A stretch of 64,000 nucleotides of DNA from CBDDEI01 sp965226775 (GTDB lineage Bacteria > Chloroflexota > Dehalococcoidia > SHYD01). A model generated the notes under the pieces. The model saw nothing but the letters and a program-made list of their open reading frames with translations, was not told where the DNA came from and did not search any database. The stretch covers positions 186,001 through 250,000 of the forward strand of contig CBDDEI010000002.1 of NCBI GenBank assembly GCA_965226775.1. Reading direction: 5' to 3'. A program made the translations under genes and the position numbers. Below are positions 25,866 to 35,101 of the stretch, piece by piece. Position 1 is the first letter of the stretch; every line of letters starts with the position of its first letter.

Positions 25866-27308
25866 TTAGCGAGGTCGGCGGGTGTAACTACGCCGCGGAG
25901 CAGAAGCCCCCGAACGGGACTCTTGGCCGGGATCGGGCTCGCCCATGCGATAGTCAGGAGCCTCAATGGGGATCACCTGGCTCACTCTGGGATCGCCTAA
26001 TCGGGACGCCAGCGCCTGGGATATCTGGGTGAAGCCGGACCGGTTCAGGCTGGTGGTGATTACCGTGGGCAGCCGTCCGTTGTAGCGATGGTTCAGCAAC
26101 TGAAAGAGCTTCTCCTGGGCCCAGGGAGTGGTGCTCTGGGTGCCTAGGTCGTCCAAGATGAGCAAAGGCGCATTCCGCATCTTGTCAAAGAGCTCGTCAT
26201 ACGTGACCTGGCTCTCCGGCGCAAAGGTGGAACGCAGGTGGTCCAGGAGGTCCGGCACCACCAGGAAAGAGACCGGATTGCCCTGCTGCACCTGGTAATT
26301 GGCGATAGCGGCCGCTAGGTGGGTCTTGCCTGCGCCCACCGGCCCGGTGAGCACCAGCCAGTCTTGCGGCTCCCGGGCGAATTGGAGCGCCGATTGGTAT
26401 GCTGCCTTCAACGTGTCCTGTTGGTTACGAGTGGCATTCATCCCACTCGTGTCGAAGCGTTGAAAGGTCATCTGGCTGAGCAGGTTCAGGGACAGCGCGC
26501 CGCGGTACTGCAGGAGTAGCTCCTCCTGCTGCTCCAGCACCCAAACCTGGGACATGGCCGTGTCCGTCACTCTGCTGGCTAACGGCCCCAGGGCTTCGAC
26601 AGAAGTCGCCAGCGTGATGAACGTCGGTAGCTGCGTGTTGTAGCGGTGGTTCAGCAGTTGAAAGAGCTTCTCCTGGGCCCAGGGGGTAGTGCTCTGGGTC
26701 CCCAGGTCGTCCAGCACAAGGAGGGGCACGTTGCGGACCTGCTCAAAAAGCTCGTCGTAGGTATCTGGGTTCTGCGGGGCAAAGGTCGCGCGCAGGTGGT
26801 CCAGGAGGTCCGGCACTACCATGAAGAGCACCTGCTCTCCCCGCGCAATGCGCGCATTGGCGACGGCTGCCGCGAGGTGGGTCTTACCGCTGCCGCCGGG
26901 GCCTTGGAGCACCATCCAGCCTTGAGGGTCCTCCGCGTAGGCTTTTGCCGCTTCCAACACCTTGCCAAACTGCTGCTGGTTTGCGGGCAGGCCGCTGCGT
27001 CCATAAGCTGAAATACTGTCGAAGGTCATGCGCACCAGGGGGCCCAGGTTGCTGTACCGTTGCAACCGGTCGACCCGGTGCTCCTCTAGCTCCTCTTCAA
27101 GGCACTGGCACTGAACGGCAAGGCCGTATTCGGGGTCTGTGTCGGGAAGCTGGGGGTACACAAAGCCAATCCCGCGGCAGCGGGGGCAATCCGGCCGTCC
27201 GGCGCCGGGAAGCGCGCCCCTCGCGCTAGGATTGCTCGCGTCGCCGGGCGGGGAGCCAGTCGGTGTAGTCCACCCGCTCCGTTTGAGAACGTCGTCCAAC
27301 CGTTCCAT
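25866..27308 (-). CDS. DnaC/DnaI-like helicase loader with two AAA+ domains
   Basis: A 480-residue protein made of an N-terminal cysteine motif (CPRC...CQC, about 41-69) like the zinc site of DnaI-type loaders, and two copies of the same AAA+ ATPase domain. Walker A motifs are GPGGSGKT (about 136) and GPVGAGKT (about 322); Walker B motifs are LLVLDDLG and LLILDDLG. The copies share long identical stretches (PDLLDHLR, TTPWAQEKLFQLLNHRYN) also at DNA level, offset by about 558 bases. DnaC/DnaI proteins normally carry one such domain in about 250-310 residues. Start ATG at 27308 has AAGG eight bases before it. The gene overlaps the DnaD-like gene, next to dnaB, consistent with loading DnaB at forks. 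Confidence 0.88.
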   Translation of the reverse strand: MERLDDVLKRSGWTTPTGSPPGDASNPSARGALPGAGRPDCPRCRGIGFVYPQLPDTDPEYGLAVQCQCLEEELEEHRVDRLQRYSNLGPLVRMTFDSISAYGRSGLPANQQQFGKVLEAAKAYAEDPQGWMVLQGPGGSGKTHLAAAVANARIARGEQVLFMVVPDLLDHLRATFAPQNPDTYDELFEQVRNVPLLVLDDLGTQSTTPWAQEKLFQLLNHRYNTQLPTFITLATSVEALGPLASRVTDTAMSQVWVLEQQEELLLQYRGALSLNLLSQMTFQRFDTSGMNATRNQQDTLKAAYQSALQFAREPQDWLVLTGPVGAGKTHLAAAIANYQVQQGNPVSFLVVPDLLDHLRSTFAPESQVTYDELFDKMRNAPLLILDDLGTQSTTPWAQEKLFQLLNHRYNGRLPTVITTSLNRSGFTQISQALASRLGDPRVSQVIPIEAPDYRMGEPDPGQESRSGASAPRRSYTRRPR

Positions 27309-27939
27309 CGTCTTTGCCTTCACTTTGCCAGCGCTCCAGGATCCGCTCCACGTAGCGCCAGCTCCGTTTATTCTGCTCCACTGCTATCTGAAAGGCTTCT
27401 TGCACCCAAGCGGCTGGATACTCCTGCTCCGCCTCTTGAAGCCGGTCTACGATGAGGGGCGATAACGTGCCGATACACTCCTCATAGAGGCTAAAGATGT
27501 CTCGCTCCGGCAACGCCACCGGCAGCGGCCGCGCGGGGCCTTTCTTGGATGCGCCCGCGGTAAGCCGGCCTTGCTGGATAGCCTCTGCCGCCCGCCGGTC
27601 CTGCTCCGTGTTCAGCAGCAAAAGCTGCGCGCCCTCGCCGGAAGCGGCGCTGAGAAACGTGCCCCGTTCTATTGCGGCCGCAAGTCCCCGCGTGATCGCG
27701 GCCTGCGCATCTCCGCCGGGCTCGCTGCGGCCAAGGGCGGCCACCAGCGCCCGGTCCTGCTGCAACTCCTGCGCAGAGACCGACCTCGGGTAGCCCCGCT
27801 TTGCGCTCAACAGCCGGAACAAGTGCAGCGTCACGTGCAACTCCGCAGCGTCCTGAATGGCGGGCAGCAGATCGCTGAAGAACACCCTGGGAATTGCTAC
27901 GTAGTCGGGATGGGCGGGAAACCCTCGGAAGCTGCTCAC
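27226..27939 (-). CDS. DnaD-domain primosome protein
   Basis: A 237-residue protein. The N-terminus (about 1-90) looks like a winged-helix (IPRVFFSDLLPAIQDAAELHVTLHLFRLL), and the C-terminal part (about 145-210) has the DnaD/DnaB2 signature: IFSLYEECIG, LSPLIVDRLQEAEQEYP, WVQEAFQIAVEQNKRSWRYVERILERW. It belongs to the primosome group that links DnaA-bound or restarted DNA to the loader. It overlaps dnaB by 4 bases and the loader gene by about 80, so the three are coupled. Confidence 0.88.
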   Translation of the reverse strand: MSSFRGFPAHPDYVAIPRVFFSDLLPAIQDAAELHVTLHLFRLLSAKRGYPRSVSAQELQQDRALVAALGRSEPGGDAQAAITRGLAAAIERGTFLSAASGEGAQLLLLNTEQDRRAAEAIQQGRLTAGASKKGPARPLPVALPERDIFSLYEECIGTLSPLIVDRLQEAEQEYPAAWVQEAFQIAVEQNKRSWRYVERILERWQSEGKDDGTVGRRSQTERVDYTDWLPARRREQS

Positions 27940-29351
27940 AGGTCGGTGTGCTCTATCTCTGGACTAGCGAGGGTATAGAAGCGCGCGTTCTTCTTCTGGA
28001 AGAAGAGGTCGACCTGCCCCGTGGGGCCGTTGCGGTGCTTGGCGATGAAGATATTGGCGATGCCCTCCGGATACTTGCGCGTGGGAAAGCGCCGCTCCCA
28101 TTCCTCCTCCGAATAGTACGCGTCGTCTCGGTAGATGAAGAGCACCACGTCCGCGTCCTGCTCGATGCTGCCGCTTTCCCGCAAGTCGGAGAGCTGGGGG
28201 ATGTGCGGCTGGCGGGACTCCACGGCGCGGCTGAGCTGCGACAACGCCAGCACCGGCACGCGCAGCTCCCGGGCCAGCGCCTTCAGCGTTCGGGACACCT
28301 CGCTCATCTCCTGCACCCGGTTCTCCCCCCGCTGACCGCCGCGGCCGTCGTCAGTGCTACTGGCGCCAGAGATAAGCTGCAAGTAGTCCACAATAACCAG
28401 ATCCAGTCCCACGTCGTAGTGCAGCCGGCGCGCTTTACTGCGCATCTCATACACGCTCATCATGGGCGAATCGTCAAGATAGATGGGCGCTTCAGAAAGG
28501 ATGCTGGTGGCCTCCAGTACGCGCTCGTTCTCTTCGTCAGTCAAGTACTTGGGGTCTATGTGCCCTAAGCGGAGGCGCTGCACATCCACGCCCGCCTCAC
28601 CGGAGAGTAGCCGCTCCACAAGCTGGTCTTTAGTCATTTCCAGGCTAAACACCGCCACCTTAGCGTGCTGGCGAATGGCGGCATGGTAGGCCACATTCAT
28701 GGCAAGGCTGGTCTTGCCCAGACCGGGGCGAGCCGCCAGGATCACCAGGTCCGAGCGATGGAGACCGCCCAGCACCCGGTCCATGCGGTCGAACCCGCTG
28801 AGGATGCGCGCCACGGAAGTGCCATCCTCCTCCTCGCCGGAAGACTCCAGGTACTCGTCGATGACCTCTCGGATGTGCACAAAGTCGTGGGGAGAGCGCC
28901 CGCCGCGCAGGTGGAAGAGCAGATTCTCCGAGGTGTCGAGAATAGCATCGGCATCCGGCCCACCTTCGTAGGCTAGGGCGGCCATCTGGCCGGACACGGC
29001 GATGAGACGCCGGAGCATTGCCGTCTGACGCACTATATCTGCGTAGTGCTCCACAAAAACGGAGGTGGGCACGGCCATGATGAGGCCGTTGAGGAAGGCG
29101 TTGCCGCCCAATTCTTCAAAGCGGCCTTCAGAAGCAAGCTGGTGGCTGAGGGTAACCTGGTTAATCGGCTCCCGACGGTCGTACAGCGCGAGGCAGGACT
29201 GATACACCCAGCGATTACGCTCTCGATAAAAGTCGTCGGGCTTGAGGATCGCCGCGACTTTGAAGACAGCCTCTTCGTCGAGCATCAAGGAACCCAGCAC
29301 CGACTCCTCAGCTTCGATGCTGTGAGGCGGGAGGCGTTCGGCCTGATACAT
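27936..29351 (-). CDS. dnaB: Replicative DNA helicase DnaB
   Basis: A 471-residue hexameric fork helicase. The N-terminal domain starts PPHSIEAEESVLGSLMLD; the RecA-like ATPase has Walker A ARPGLGKTS and Walker B LVIVDYLQLI, and the SQLSRAVE and DLRESGSIEQDADVV segments of motif H3/H4. No intein is present. It lies 9 bases downstream of rplI, the usual rplI-dnaB order, and upstream of the DnaD-like and loader genes, giving a compact replication operon. Confidence 0.97.
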   Translation of the reverse strand: MYQAERLPPHSIEAEESVLGSLMLDEEAVFKVAAILKPDDFYRERNRWVYQSCLALYDRREPINQVTLSHQLASEGRFEELGGNAFLNGLIMAVPTSVFVEHYADIVRQTAMLRRLIAVSGQMAALAYEGGPDADAILDTSENLLFHLRGGRSPHDFVHIREVIDEYLESSGEEEDGTSVARILSGFDRMDRVLGGLHRSDLVILAARPGLGKTSLAMNVAYHAAIRQHAKVAVFSLEMTKDQLVERLLSGEAGVDVQRLRLGHIDPKYLTDEENERVLEATSILSEAPIYLDDSPMMSVYEMRSKARRLHYDVGLDLVIVDYLQLISGASSTDDGRGGQRGENRVQEMSEVSRTLKALARELRVPVLALSQLSRAVESRQPHIPQLSDLRESGSIEQDADVVLFIYRDDAYYSEEEWERRFPTRKYPEGIANIFIAKHRNGPTGQVDLFFQKKNARFYTLASPEIEHTDL

Positions 29352-29359
29352 AGCTGCCG

Positions 29360-29908
29360 CTATGGAGCGGGTGGTTCGGCGGCTTCGGGCTCTCCCTCTT
29401 CCTCTTCCGAGGTAGCCGGGGCCGGAGTTGGGGCCTCCTGCACTGGAGGCATTGCGGCAAGCTGGCCCTCTCCCACTTCTACGGTGACAGTGGCCGAATG
29501 CTCGCCGCTAATGCGCACTTCCACCTGGTAGACGCCAAGCCTGCGGATGGGGTCCGGCAGAATGACATTCCGGTGATCGATGGGTGCGCCGGTGAGGATG
29601 GCCAGTTGATCTGCGATGTGCGCGTTGGTCACCGAGCCGTACATGCGGCCGTTGGCGCCGGAGCGCGGAAGGATGGTCACCGTGACACCGCTAATCCGCT
29701 GGGCCAAGTTGGACGCTTCAGAAACCATGCGCACCTGCCGCTTCTCCCGGGCGAGGCGGTCCACTTCCAGCTGCTTCATCACACTGGCCGTAGCGGGAGT
29801 CGCCAGCCCGCGCGGCATCAGATAGTTCCGGCCGTAGCCGTCCTTCACCACCTTCACTTCGCCCGCGGTCGCTACCTTGGGCACGTCTTCAAGAAATACT
29901 ACTCTCAT
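29360..29908 (-). CDS. rplI: 50S ribosomal protein L9
   Basis: A 182-residue L9. The N-terminal domain MRVVFLEDVPKVATAGEVKVVKDGYGRNYLMPRGLA is canonical, joined by the long helix to the C-terminal domain ending near residue 150. A further 30 residues of Ala/Pro/Glu (from about 150) extend beyond the usual length of about 150. It is first in the replication operon. Confidence 0.97.
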   Translation of the reverse strand: MRVVFLEDVPKVATAGEVKVVKDGYGRNYLMPRGLATPATASVMKQLEVDRLAREKRQVRMVSEASNLAQRISGVTVTILPRSGANGRMYGSVTNAHIADQLAILTGAPIDHRNVILPDPIRRLGVYQVEVRISGEHSATVTVEVGEGQLAAMPPVQEAPTPAPATSEEEEGEPEAAEPPAP

Positions 29909-30066
29909 TAGTCCTAGTTCCCCTCTACCTCACCTGGGCTGAAGTATACTCACTCACCATGAGTATAGAACATAAGTGCTGCCTCAGCAACGTACCTGTG
30001 CATTATAGCCTATTGGGAAACTGCGCGGGGAGATGAAATTTTCCCTGATTTTCTCCGCGATCTCCC

Positions 30067-30432
30067 TTATTGGGTGCGCAACCCTCCCGCGTCTGGCGTC
30101 AGCAGCTCCACGCGCGCCGCCAGAATGAAGTCGTTGGGCGAAAGGCCGCCCACGCTGTGGGTAGAGAGGTTGACCACGACCCGGCCCCAGCCAAGCTCGA
30201 GGTCCGGATGGTGATCCTGCTCCTCCGCTACATCCCCGATGCGATTGACGAAGGCCAAGGCATTGGCAAAGTTGTTGAAGCGGAAGGCCTTGTGCACCAC
30301 CTTCCCATCCTCTACGGACCACCCCGGCAACGCGTCCATATACCCTGCGACTGCGTCCGTGGCCACCGGCGGCGTCCCCTCTGGGTACTCCTGGCACTGC
30401 CCCTTAGCCAGCTCTACGGTCTTCATCTCCAT
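30067..30432 (-). CDS. 4a-hydroxytetrahydrobiopterin dehydratase
   Basis: A 121-residue pterin-4a-carbinolamine dehydratase (PCD/DCoH). EEQDHHPDLELGWGRVVVNLSTHSVGGLSPNDFILA contains the conserved [EDKH]-x3-H-[HN]-[PCS] active site (DHHPD). In bacteria without phenylalanine hydroxylase the protein is thought to recycle a pterin, possibly linked to molybdopterin. The 150 bases after it, toward rplI, are gene-free. Confidence 0.92.
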   Translation of the reverse strand: MEMKTVELAKGQCQEYPEGTPPVATDAVAGYMDALPGWSVEDGKVVHKAFRFNNFANALAFVNRIGDVAEEQDHHPDLELGWGRVVVNLSTHSVGGLSPNDFILAARVELLTPDAGGLRTQ

Positions 30433-30498
30433 CTCACACCTCGCACAAAATGCTCTTAGTTATCGTACCGTTAGCGCCAAACGACGGTCAATGTCTGC

Positions 30499-31863
30499 TC
30501 AAGACTTAGCGTTACCTTCCGGCGCGTCGCTGCCCCGCTCCCGCAGATGCTCAAGCCACTCCTTGATCTTGGCCTCGTAGCCCTGATCGCCTGCCTCATA
30601 GTAGCGGCGGCCCGCAAGCTGCTCCGGCAGGTGCTCCTGCGCCGCGTAGTGCTCCTGGTAGTCGTGCGCGTACTTGTAGCCCTGGCCGTACCCCAGCCCG
30701 CGCATGAGCCCCGTGACCGCATTGCGGAGGTGCAGCGGCACCGGCACGTTGCCGTGCGCCCGCACGTCCTCCGCCGCCTTCAGATACGCCATGTAGACGG
30801 TATTGCTCTTGGGCGCAGTGGCAAGATAGACCGCGCACTCCGCCATGGGCAGGAAGCCCTCCGGCAGGCCGATAAAGTGCACTGCCTGTTGGCACGCGAT
30901 GGCCACCACCAGCGCCTGGGGATCCGCTAGGCCCACGTCCTCCGCGGCCAGGATCACCATGCGCCGCACGATGAACAGCGGGTCCTCCCCGGACTGGATC
31001 ATCCTTGCCAGCCAGTAGAGCGCGGCGTCCGGGTCCGACCCCCGCAGCGACTTAATGAAGGCCGAGATGGTGTCGTAGTGGGAGTCGCCGGACTTGTCGT
31101 ACTGGAAGGCGCGGTGCTGCAGCACGTCCTCTAGCACTGCCAGCGGCACCACTCGTCCGTCGCCGGCCTCCGGCGTAGCGTTTGCTGCTACCTCCAGAGT
31201 GTTCAACGCCGACCGCGCGTCCCCGCCGGCCATATTCAAGAGATACTCCCGCGCCTCCGGCTCCAACCGTACGCGCAGCTTCCCAAGCCCCCGCTCTTCG
31301 TCCGTCAGCGCCTGGTCGATGATCGACGCGAGCTGCTCATCCGTCAGCTGTTGCAAGACGTACACCCTTGCTCGTGACAACAACGGGCCAATAACCTCGA
31401 AGGAGGGGTTCTCCGTGGTCGCGCCAATAAGGATGACGGTGCCCTCCTCCACGTAGGGGAGCACCGCGTCCTGCTGGGACTTGTTGAAGCGGTGGATCTC
31501 GTCGATGAAGAGGATGGTGCGCTGGCCCGTCTGCTTTAGGAGGTCGCTGGCCTCCTGCACGATCCTGCGGAGGTCGGCCACCCCTGCGGCCACGGCGCTC
31601 ACAGGAGCAAAGTTCGCTTGGCTGCGCTGGGCAATGAGCCGCGCCAGGGTTGTTTTGCCGCAGCCCGGCGGCCCCCACAGCACCATCGACGGTATCTGGT
31701 CGCTCTCGATGCTGCGGCGCAGCGCGCGGTCCGCCCCCACCAGGTGCTCCTGCCCTACGAACTCATCCAGCGTGCGGGGACGCATACGCGCCGCCAGTGG
31801 AGCGTACTGGTTCTGCCGCTCCTCCCAGGCGTGATCAAAAAGAGACCGCGGGCGATCTGCCAT
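30499..31863 (-). CDS. rarA: Replication-associated recombination ATPase RarA (MgsA)
   Basis: A 454-residue AAA+ clamp-loader-like ATPase that acts at stalled forks. FVGQEHLVG, Walker A GPPGCGKTTL, Walker B ILFIDEIHRFNKSQQD, sensor GATTENPSFEV and the C-terminal tetramerisation region with YLKAAEDVRAHGNVPVPLHLRNA are all present. It is a full-length member. Confidence 0.96.
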   Translation of the reverse strand: MADRPRSLFDHAWEERQNQYAPLAARMRPRTLDEFVGQEHLVGADRALRRSIESDQIPSMVLWGPPGCGKTTLARLIAQRSQANFAPVSAVAAGVADLRRIVQEASDLLKQTGQRTILFIDEIHRFNKSQQDAVLPYVEEGTVILIGATTENPSFEVIGPLLSRARVYVLQQLTDEQLASIIDQALTDEERGLGKLRVRLEPEAREYLLNMAGGDARSALNTLEVAANATPEAGDGRVVPLAVLEDVLQHRAFQYDKSGDSHYDTISAFIKSLRGSDPDAALYWLARMIQSGEDPLFIVRRMVILAAEDVGLADPQALVVAIACQQAVHFIGLPEGFLPMAECAVYLATAPKSNTVYMAYLKAAEDVRAHGNVPVPLHLRNAVTGLMRGLGYGQGYKYAHDYQEHYAAQEHLPEQLAGRRYYEAGDQGYEAKIKEWLEHLRERGSDAPEGNAKS

Positions 31864-31901
31864 CAGCCTCTAGTTTAGCGAGGGTTTGCTGCGCCCGCCA
31901 G

Positions 31902-32306
31902 TTAGCGCCAGACCGCCAGCAGCGCGCCCACGATGGCGTAGCCCACCAGATGGTAGCCGTTACTGAGCACGTAGAGGGTTACCGCGCGCCCCTCGAACAG
32001 CACGCCGCCCAGGCTGCTGGTGGCGACAAGGCCCAGACACAGCAGCGCGCCGGTGAGCGCCCCGCCGATGATGCTGTCCACACCGGAACCGCTGATAACC
32101 AGCGCTAGTACAAAGGAGGCGGCCAGCGCGCCGGCAAAGCTGAGGGCGTAGGCCCCGGCCATGCCGCCCTGTGCCTGGATCTCTTCCATGGACTTGCCCA
32201 TGGCCACTAACCACGGCTTTGTAAAGAGCGGACCGTACCAGAGCGCGCCCAACACCGTCATAATCACTGTCCCTGCGCCCACTGCAAAATAATTCAGCTC
32301 CAGCAT
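31902..32306 (-). CDS. DUF1761 membrane protein
   Basis: A 134-residue protein with four hydrophobic segments (about 6-24, 48-70, 78-100, 112-133). The opening GTVIMTVLGALWYGPLFTKPWLVAMGKSMEEI is the DUF1761 signature. Function of the family is unknown. It lies 39 bases downstream of no obvious promoter and is probably a separate short transcript. Confidence 0.82.
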   Translation of the reverse strand: MLELNYFAVGAGTVIMTVLGALWYGPLFTKPWLVAMGKSMEEIQAQGGMAGAYALSFAGALAASFVLALVISGSGVDSIIGGALTGALLCLGLVATSSLGGVLFEGRAVTLYVLSNGYHLVGYAIVGALLAVWR

Positions 32307-32365
32307 CTGCTTTAGTCCTTTCCGTTAACTAGTGTGCTGCATAGAACCCCGCCGTATGGGTGCGG

Positions 32366-32905
32366 TTACGCGAGAGAGCGGACGGCCCGGGCCAGCGCGT
32401 GGAACGCGGCTTCCCGCTCTACAAGCAGTGCGTTGTTGGCGGGACTGGTGGAGGGCACTACGAACACCCGCGTGAAGCCAAGGCGCTCCTTCTGCTGCCC
32501 GTAACCCACCGGCGGATGCCCAAAGAACGCCCGGTACACCCCCAGCCCGTTGAAGCATACCGTCTGGGGCTGGTAGCGCTCCAGCTTCTCCCGCAGCGCG
32601 TCACGGCCTGCCGCCAACATACCCGCGGGCAGGTCCGCCACCTGCGCCGATGGCGTTTTGCACAGATCCGTCAGCCCTATGCCATACCTAAGCAGGGTCG
32701 CATCCTCCTCGTAGCTCAGGAGGCGCGAGGTGAGTCCGGAGAGGTGCAGCATCCGGTAGAAGTAGTTCTGCCCGCCCGCGTAGTAATGGCCGGCGCGGGA
32801 CGCCGGCAGGCTGGGGTTGTACCCCACGAACACAAGCTTGAGATCGAGCTCCAGGATGTCCGGCAAGCCGGGCAGCGACGGATCAAAGGGCGGACGGTTC
32901 CTCAC
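32366..32905 (-). CDS. G/U mismatch-specific uracil-DNA glycosylase (MUG/TDG type)
   Basis: A 179-residue uracil glycosylase. VFVGYNPSLPASRAGHYYAG is motif 1 of the MUG family (GxNPS), and STSPANNA near residue 152 is motif 2, the intercalation loop. YGIGLTDLCKTPSAQ supports the same family. It excises uracil or related bases from mismatches. It overlaps the Fic gene upstream by 4 bases. Confidence 0.88.
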   Translation of the reverse strand: MRNRPPFDPSLPGLPDILELDLKLVFVGYNPSLPASRAGHYYAGGQNYFYRMLHLSGLTSRLLSYEEDATLLRYGIGLTDLCKTPSAQVADLPAGMLAAGRDALREKLERYQPQTVCFNGLGVYRAFFGHPPVGYGQQKERLGFTRVFVVPSTSPANNALLVEREAAFHALARAVRSLA

Positions 32906-34008
32906 TGCTTCAGACTCTCCTCCCTGACCCGCATAATGAGATCATGTGTGTCTTGACTGAGCACATATCCGACGGCTCTTCCTCTCCCAACCTTGTGCAC
33001 TAAACCGCGCTCAATGAGGTCGTTGAAGTCATTCACAATCATCTGTCGCGACTTCCCAGACCATGCTCTATATGCATTATTGGTTACTTTTCCTTGAACA
33101 AACGCCTGGAACAGCACAGTCTGCTTTTCAGGAGACAGGCCTTGACCTGCGAATTCGGCCTTAATGCCATCTACAACTGCGATAGTCTGCTCAATCTCTG
33201 TGACAGCAGATCTTGCTTGCTCAACGTGAGCGGTGAGGTAGTACTCGACCCAGGGAGTGACATCGCGCGGTGGTCCGTAATGTGTTCCCAGCGCTTCAGC
33301 AAGCGCACTGTAATACCTCCTCGTATCACGGCCATAGTACGACTCCAGCGAGGCTAGTTCCTGGTTTCTGAATCCATCAGCATAAAGTACGAGTGACTCC
33401 ACCACCCGAGCGGTACGACCATTGCCATCCATAAACGGGTGAATGGCTACGAGGTTCAGGTGTGCTAACCCAGCTCGTATCGGGGCTGGAAACTCAGCAC
33501 CTATCCCATTCAACCAAGCTATGAAGTCTTCCATCAATTTGGGAACTTCTTGCTGCGCTGGTGGAAGGAAAAGTCTGCGCTGCGAGACCCTATCGACCAC
33601 GTAGTTCTGTTCAGTCCGATATGTTCCCGGCGCATAGGCGCCTGGTAGCGACTTGGTTACCAGGTAGTGAATGGTCTTAACCATTTGCTCTGTGAGGTGA
33701 CCGGCTTCGGAAGCATTTAGTGTTTGAATATATGCCAAGGCCTCTTTGTAGTTCTGCACTTCTTGAATCTGATCAGCGGGCGCAGAGACCGCTTGACCAG
33801 CAAGAAGGCTTTCGACTTGGGATAACGTCAGTGTATTGCCCTCTATGCGGGTGGAGTAGTGAATCGCCTCAGCTAACACGTGCCGCCGGAGCTGAACCGT
33901 ATACTCTTCAGGTAATCGCGCATACGGGTCGAGTTTTGCGCGCGCCTCTTCCAGTAGCTCAAGCTGCTGCGAAACCTCAAATGTGAGAGAAAAGCGATCG
34001 TAAATCAT
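32902..34008 (-). CDS. Fic family AMP-transferase-like protein
   Basis: A 368-residue class-II Fic protein. The inhibitory motif is S52TRIEGN58 in the N-terminal Fic_N region, with Glu56 placed to block ATP; the catalytic motif HPFMDGNGRTAR is at 190-201 with His190 and Asp194 intact. The C-terminus (about 290-368) is a winged helix (NAYRAWSGKSRQMIVNDFNDLIERGLVHKVGRGRAVGYVL). It would AMPylate or de-AMPylate a protein; the target is unknown. The wHTH suggests DNA binding or autoregulation. The gene and its upstream region are AT-richer than the neighbours, suggesting acquisition. Confidence 0.92.
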   Translation of the reverse strand: MIYDRFSLTFEVSQQLELLEEARAKLDPYARLPEEYTVQLRRHVLAEAIHYSTRIEGNTLTLSQVESLLAGQAVSAPADQIQEVQNYKEALAYIQTLNASEAGHLTEQMVKTIHYLVTKSLPGAYAPGTYRTEQNYVVDRVSQRRLFLPPAQQEVPKLMEDFIAWLNGIGAEFPAPIRAGLAHLNLVAIHPFMDGNGRTARVVESLVLYADGFRNQELASLESYYGRDTRRYYSALAEALGTHYGPPRDVTPWVEYYLTAHVEQARSAVTEIEQTIAVVDGIKAEFAGQGLSPEKQTVLFQAFVQGKVTNNAYRAWSGKSRQMIVNDFNDLIERGLVHKVGRGRAVGYVLSQDTHDLIMRVREESLKQ

Positions 34009-34014
34009 TATCTT

Positions 34015-34050
34015 TAGACAATTATAATAGATAATCGTCTATATTAGACA
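34015..34050 (-). promoter_or_regulatory. AT-rich upstream region of the Fic gene with TAGACA repeats
   Basis: TAGACA occurs at 34015-34020 and 34045-34050, and GTCTA at 34037-34041 forms an inverted pair with TAGAC at 34045-34049. The stretch between is AT-rich and holds possible -10 boxes. The layout suits an autoregulatory site for the Fic protein with its wHTH domain (inference). The 115 bases further up hold no gene. Confidence 0.4.
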
Positions 34051-34165
34051 CTTTTATTGACTAGTATTTACAATTAGTGGGTCAAATCGTAAACCAGAAT
34101 GAGCAACTAAGGCAACTCCGAGGAGCGGTCGTCTGCTACTTACCTCAATGCGGGGCGCACAACGG

Positions 34166-35092
34166 CTAGCCGCCCTTGTGCAGCAGCCGCCGGCTTCGAA
34201 GGTAGTCCACTAGGTCTCGCAGCATCCGCTTCTGCTCGGGTGAGAACGCCGACGAGTGATCGAGCACCGTGTCCACTAGGTCGGCCCAGCTCAACCAGCC
34301 GATGCGTCCATCCAGGCGAGCCAGCTCCTCCGCCGACCGATGTGGCAGGCGCGCCGCCCGGAAAGCTGCGTCGTCCCGGTAGCGCGGCAGCAGCGTCTCG
34401 TAGGCCATGGCCGGCGTCTCCAGGTTCGCGTGGGAGTAGTCATCCGTAGCAAGCAAGAAGTAAGGCTGCCGCGCTTCTCCGGCCAGGTCCAGCGCCGCAT
34501 CCAGGCACCGTGCTATCTGGTCCCGCTGCGGGTCCCAGGCAGTTCTTTGTGAAAGATCACTCTTGTACTTCGCCTCCACTACGATGACCGCATCCTGAGT
34601 AGAGAGGCAAGCATCCAATTCGGTTACTCCCTCAAAAATGCCTTCCCCACGCTCAGGCGGACCCGACTCAATCGCCGCTCGCCAGCGGCCGAGTTCATGA
34701 CTAACGCGAGCCAACCGGCGTTGCTCCTTATCAGGCTGTCTAACATCCTGATAAGACAGCCCATCCAGGTGCTCTAGCAGCCACAATAAACGGCCGCGCG
34801 ACGGCGCAGCTTTTTTCCAGAGCTCTACCTGTACCTCAACCGGCTCCGCTATGGGAATAAATGAGGCTTTAGCAATGATGTGCGGGAGCCAGTCGGCAGC
34901 ATTGAGGCGCGACAGCGTGCGGAACACACTCCAGGTAACGGCGTCCTCGCTATTTTTACTGACTAGATCGGTCAGCTTTTTACGCGCCGCTCCACTCTCA
35001 CCTACAAAGAGCGGGCCACTGAAAATGGGGTCGTCCCAATCCAGGACTAGTTGTCCGCGGAGACGTGGGAGATACTCAGTGGCGGCAGGCAT
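34166..35092 (-). CDS. PD-(D/E)XK nuclease-like protein
   Basis: A 308-residue protein not matched to a named family. Residues 165-195 read GVTELDACLSTQDAVIVVEAKYKSDLSQ: an E, then D, then E-A-K, in the order of a PD-(D/E)XK nuclease core (E-x(n)-D-x(n)-ExK). The flanking helices are plausible. No membrane or signal segment. Its start lies 9 bases beyond the stop of the out-of-frame mutS2 tail. It may be a defence-type or repair nuclease (inference). Confidence 0.6.
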   Translation of the reverse strand: MPAATEYLPRLRGQLVLDWDDPIFSGPLFVGESGAARKKLTDLVSKNSEDAVTWSVFRTLSRLNAADWLPHIIAKASFIPIAEPVEVQVELWKKAAPSRGRLLWLLEHLDGLSYQDVRQPDKEQRRLARVSHELGRWRAAIESGPPERGEGIFEGVTELDACLSTQDAVIVVEAKYKSDLSQRTAWDPQRDQIARCLDAALDLAGEARQPYFLLATDDYSHANLETPAMAYETLLPRYRDDAAFRAARLPHRSAEELARLDGRIGWLSWADLVDTVLDHSSAFSPEQKRMLRDLVDYLRSRRLLHKGG

Positions 35093-35101
35093 AGCGGCCC
35101 T

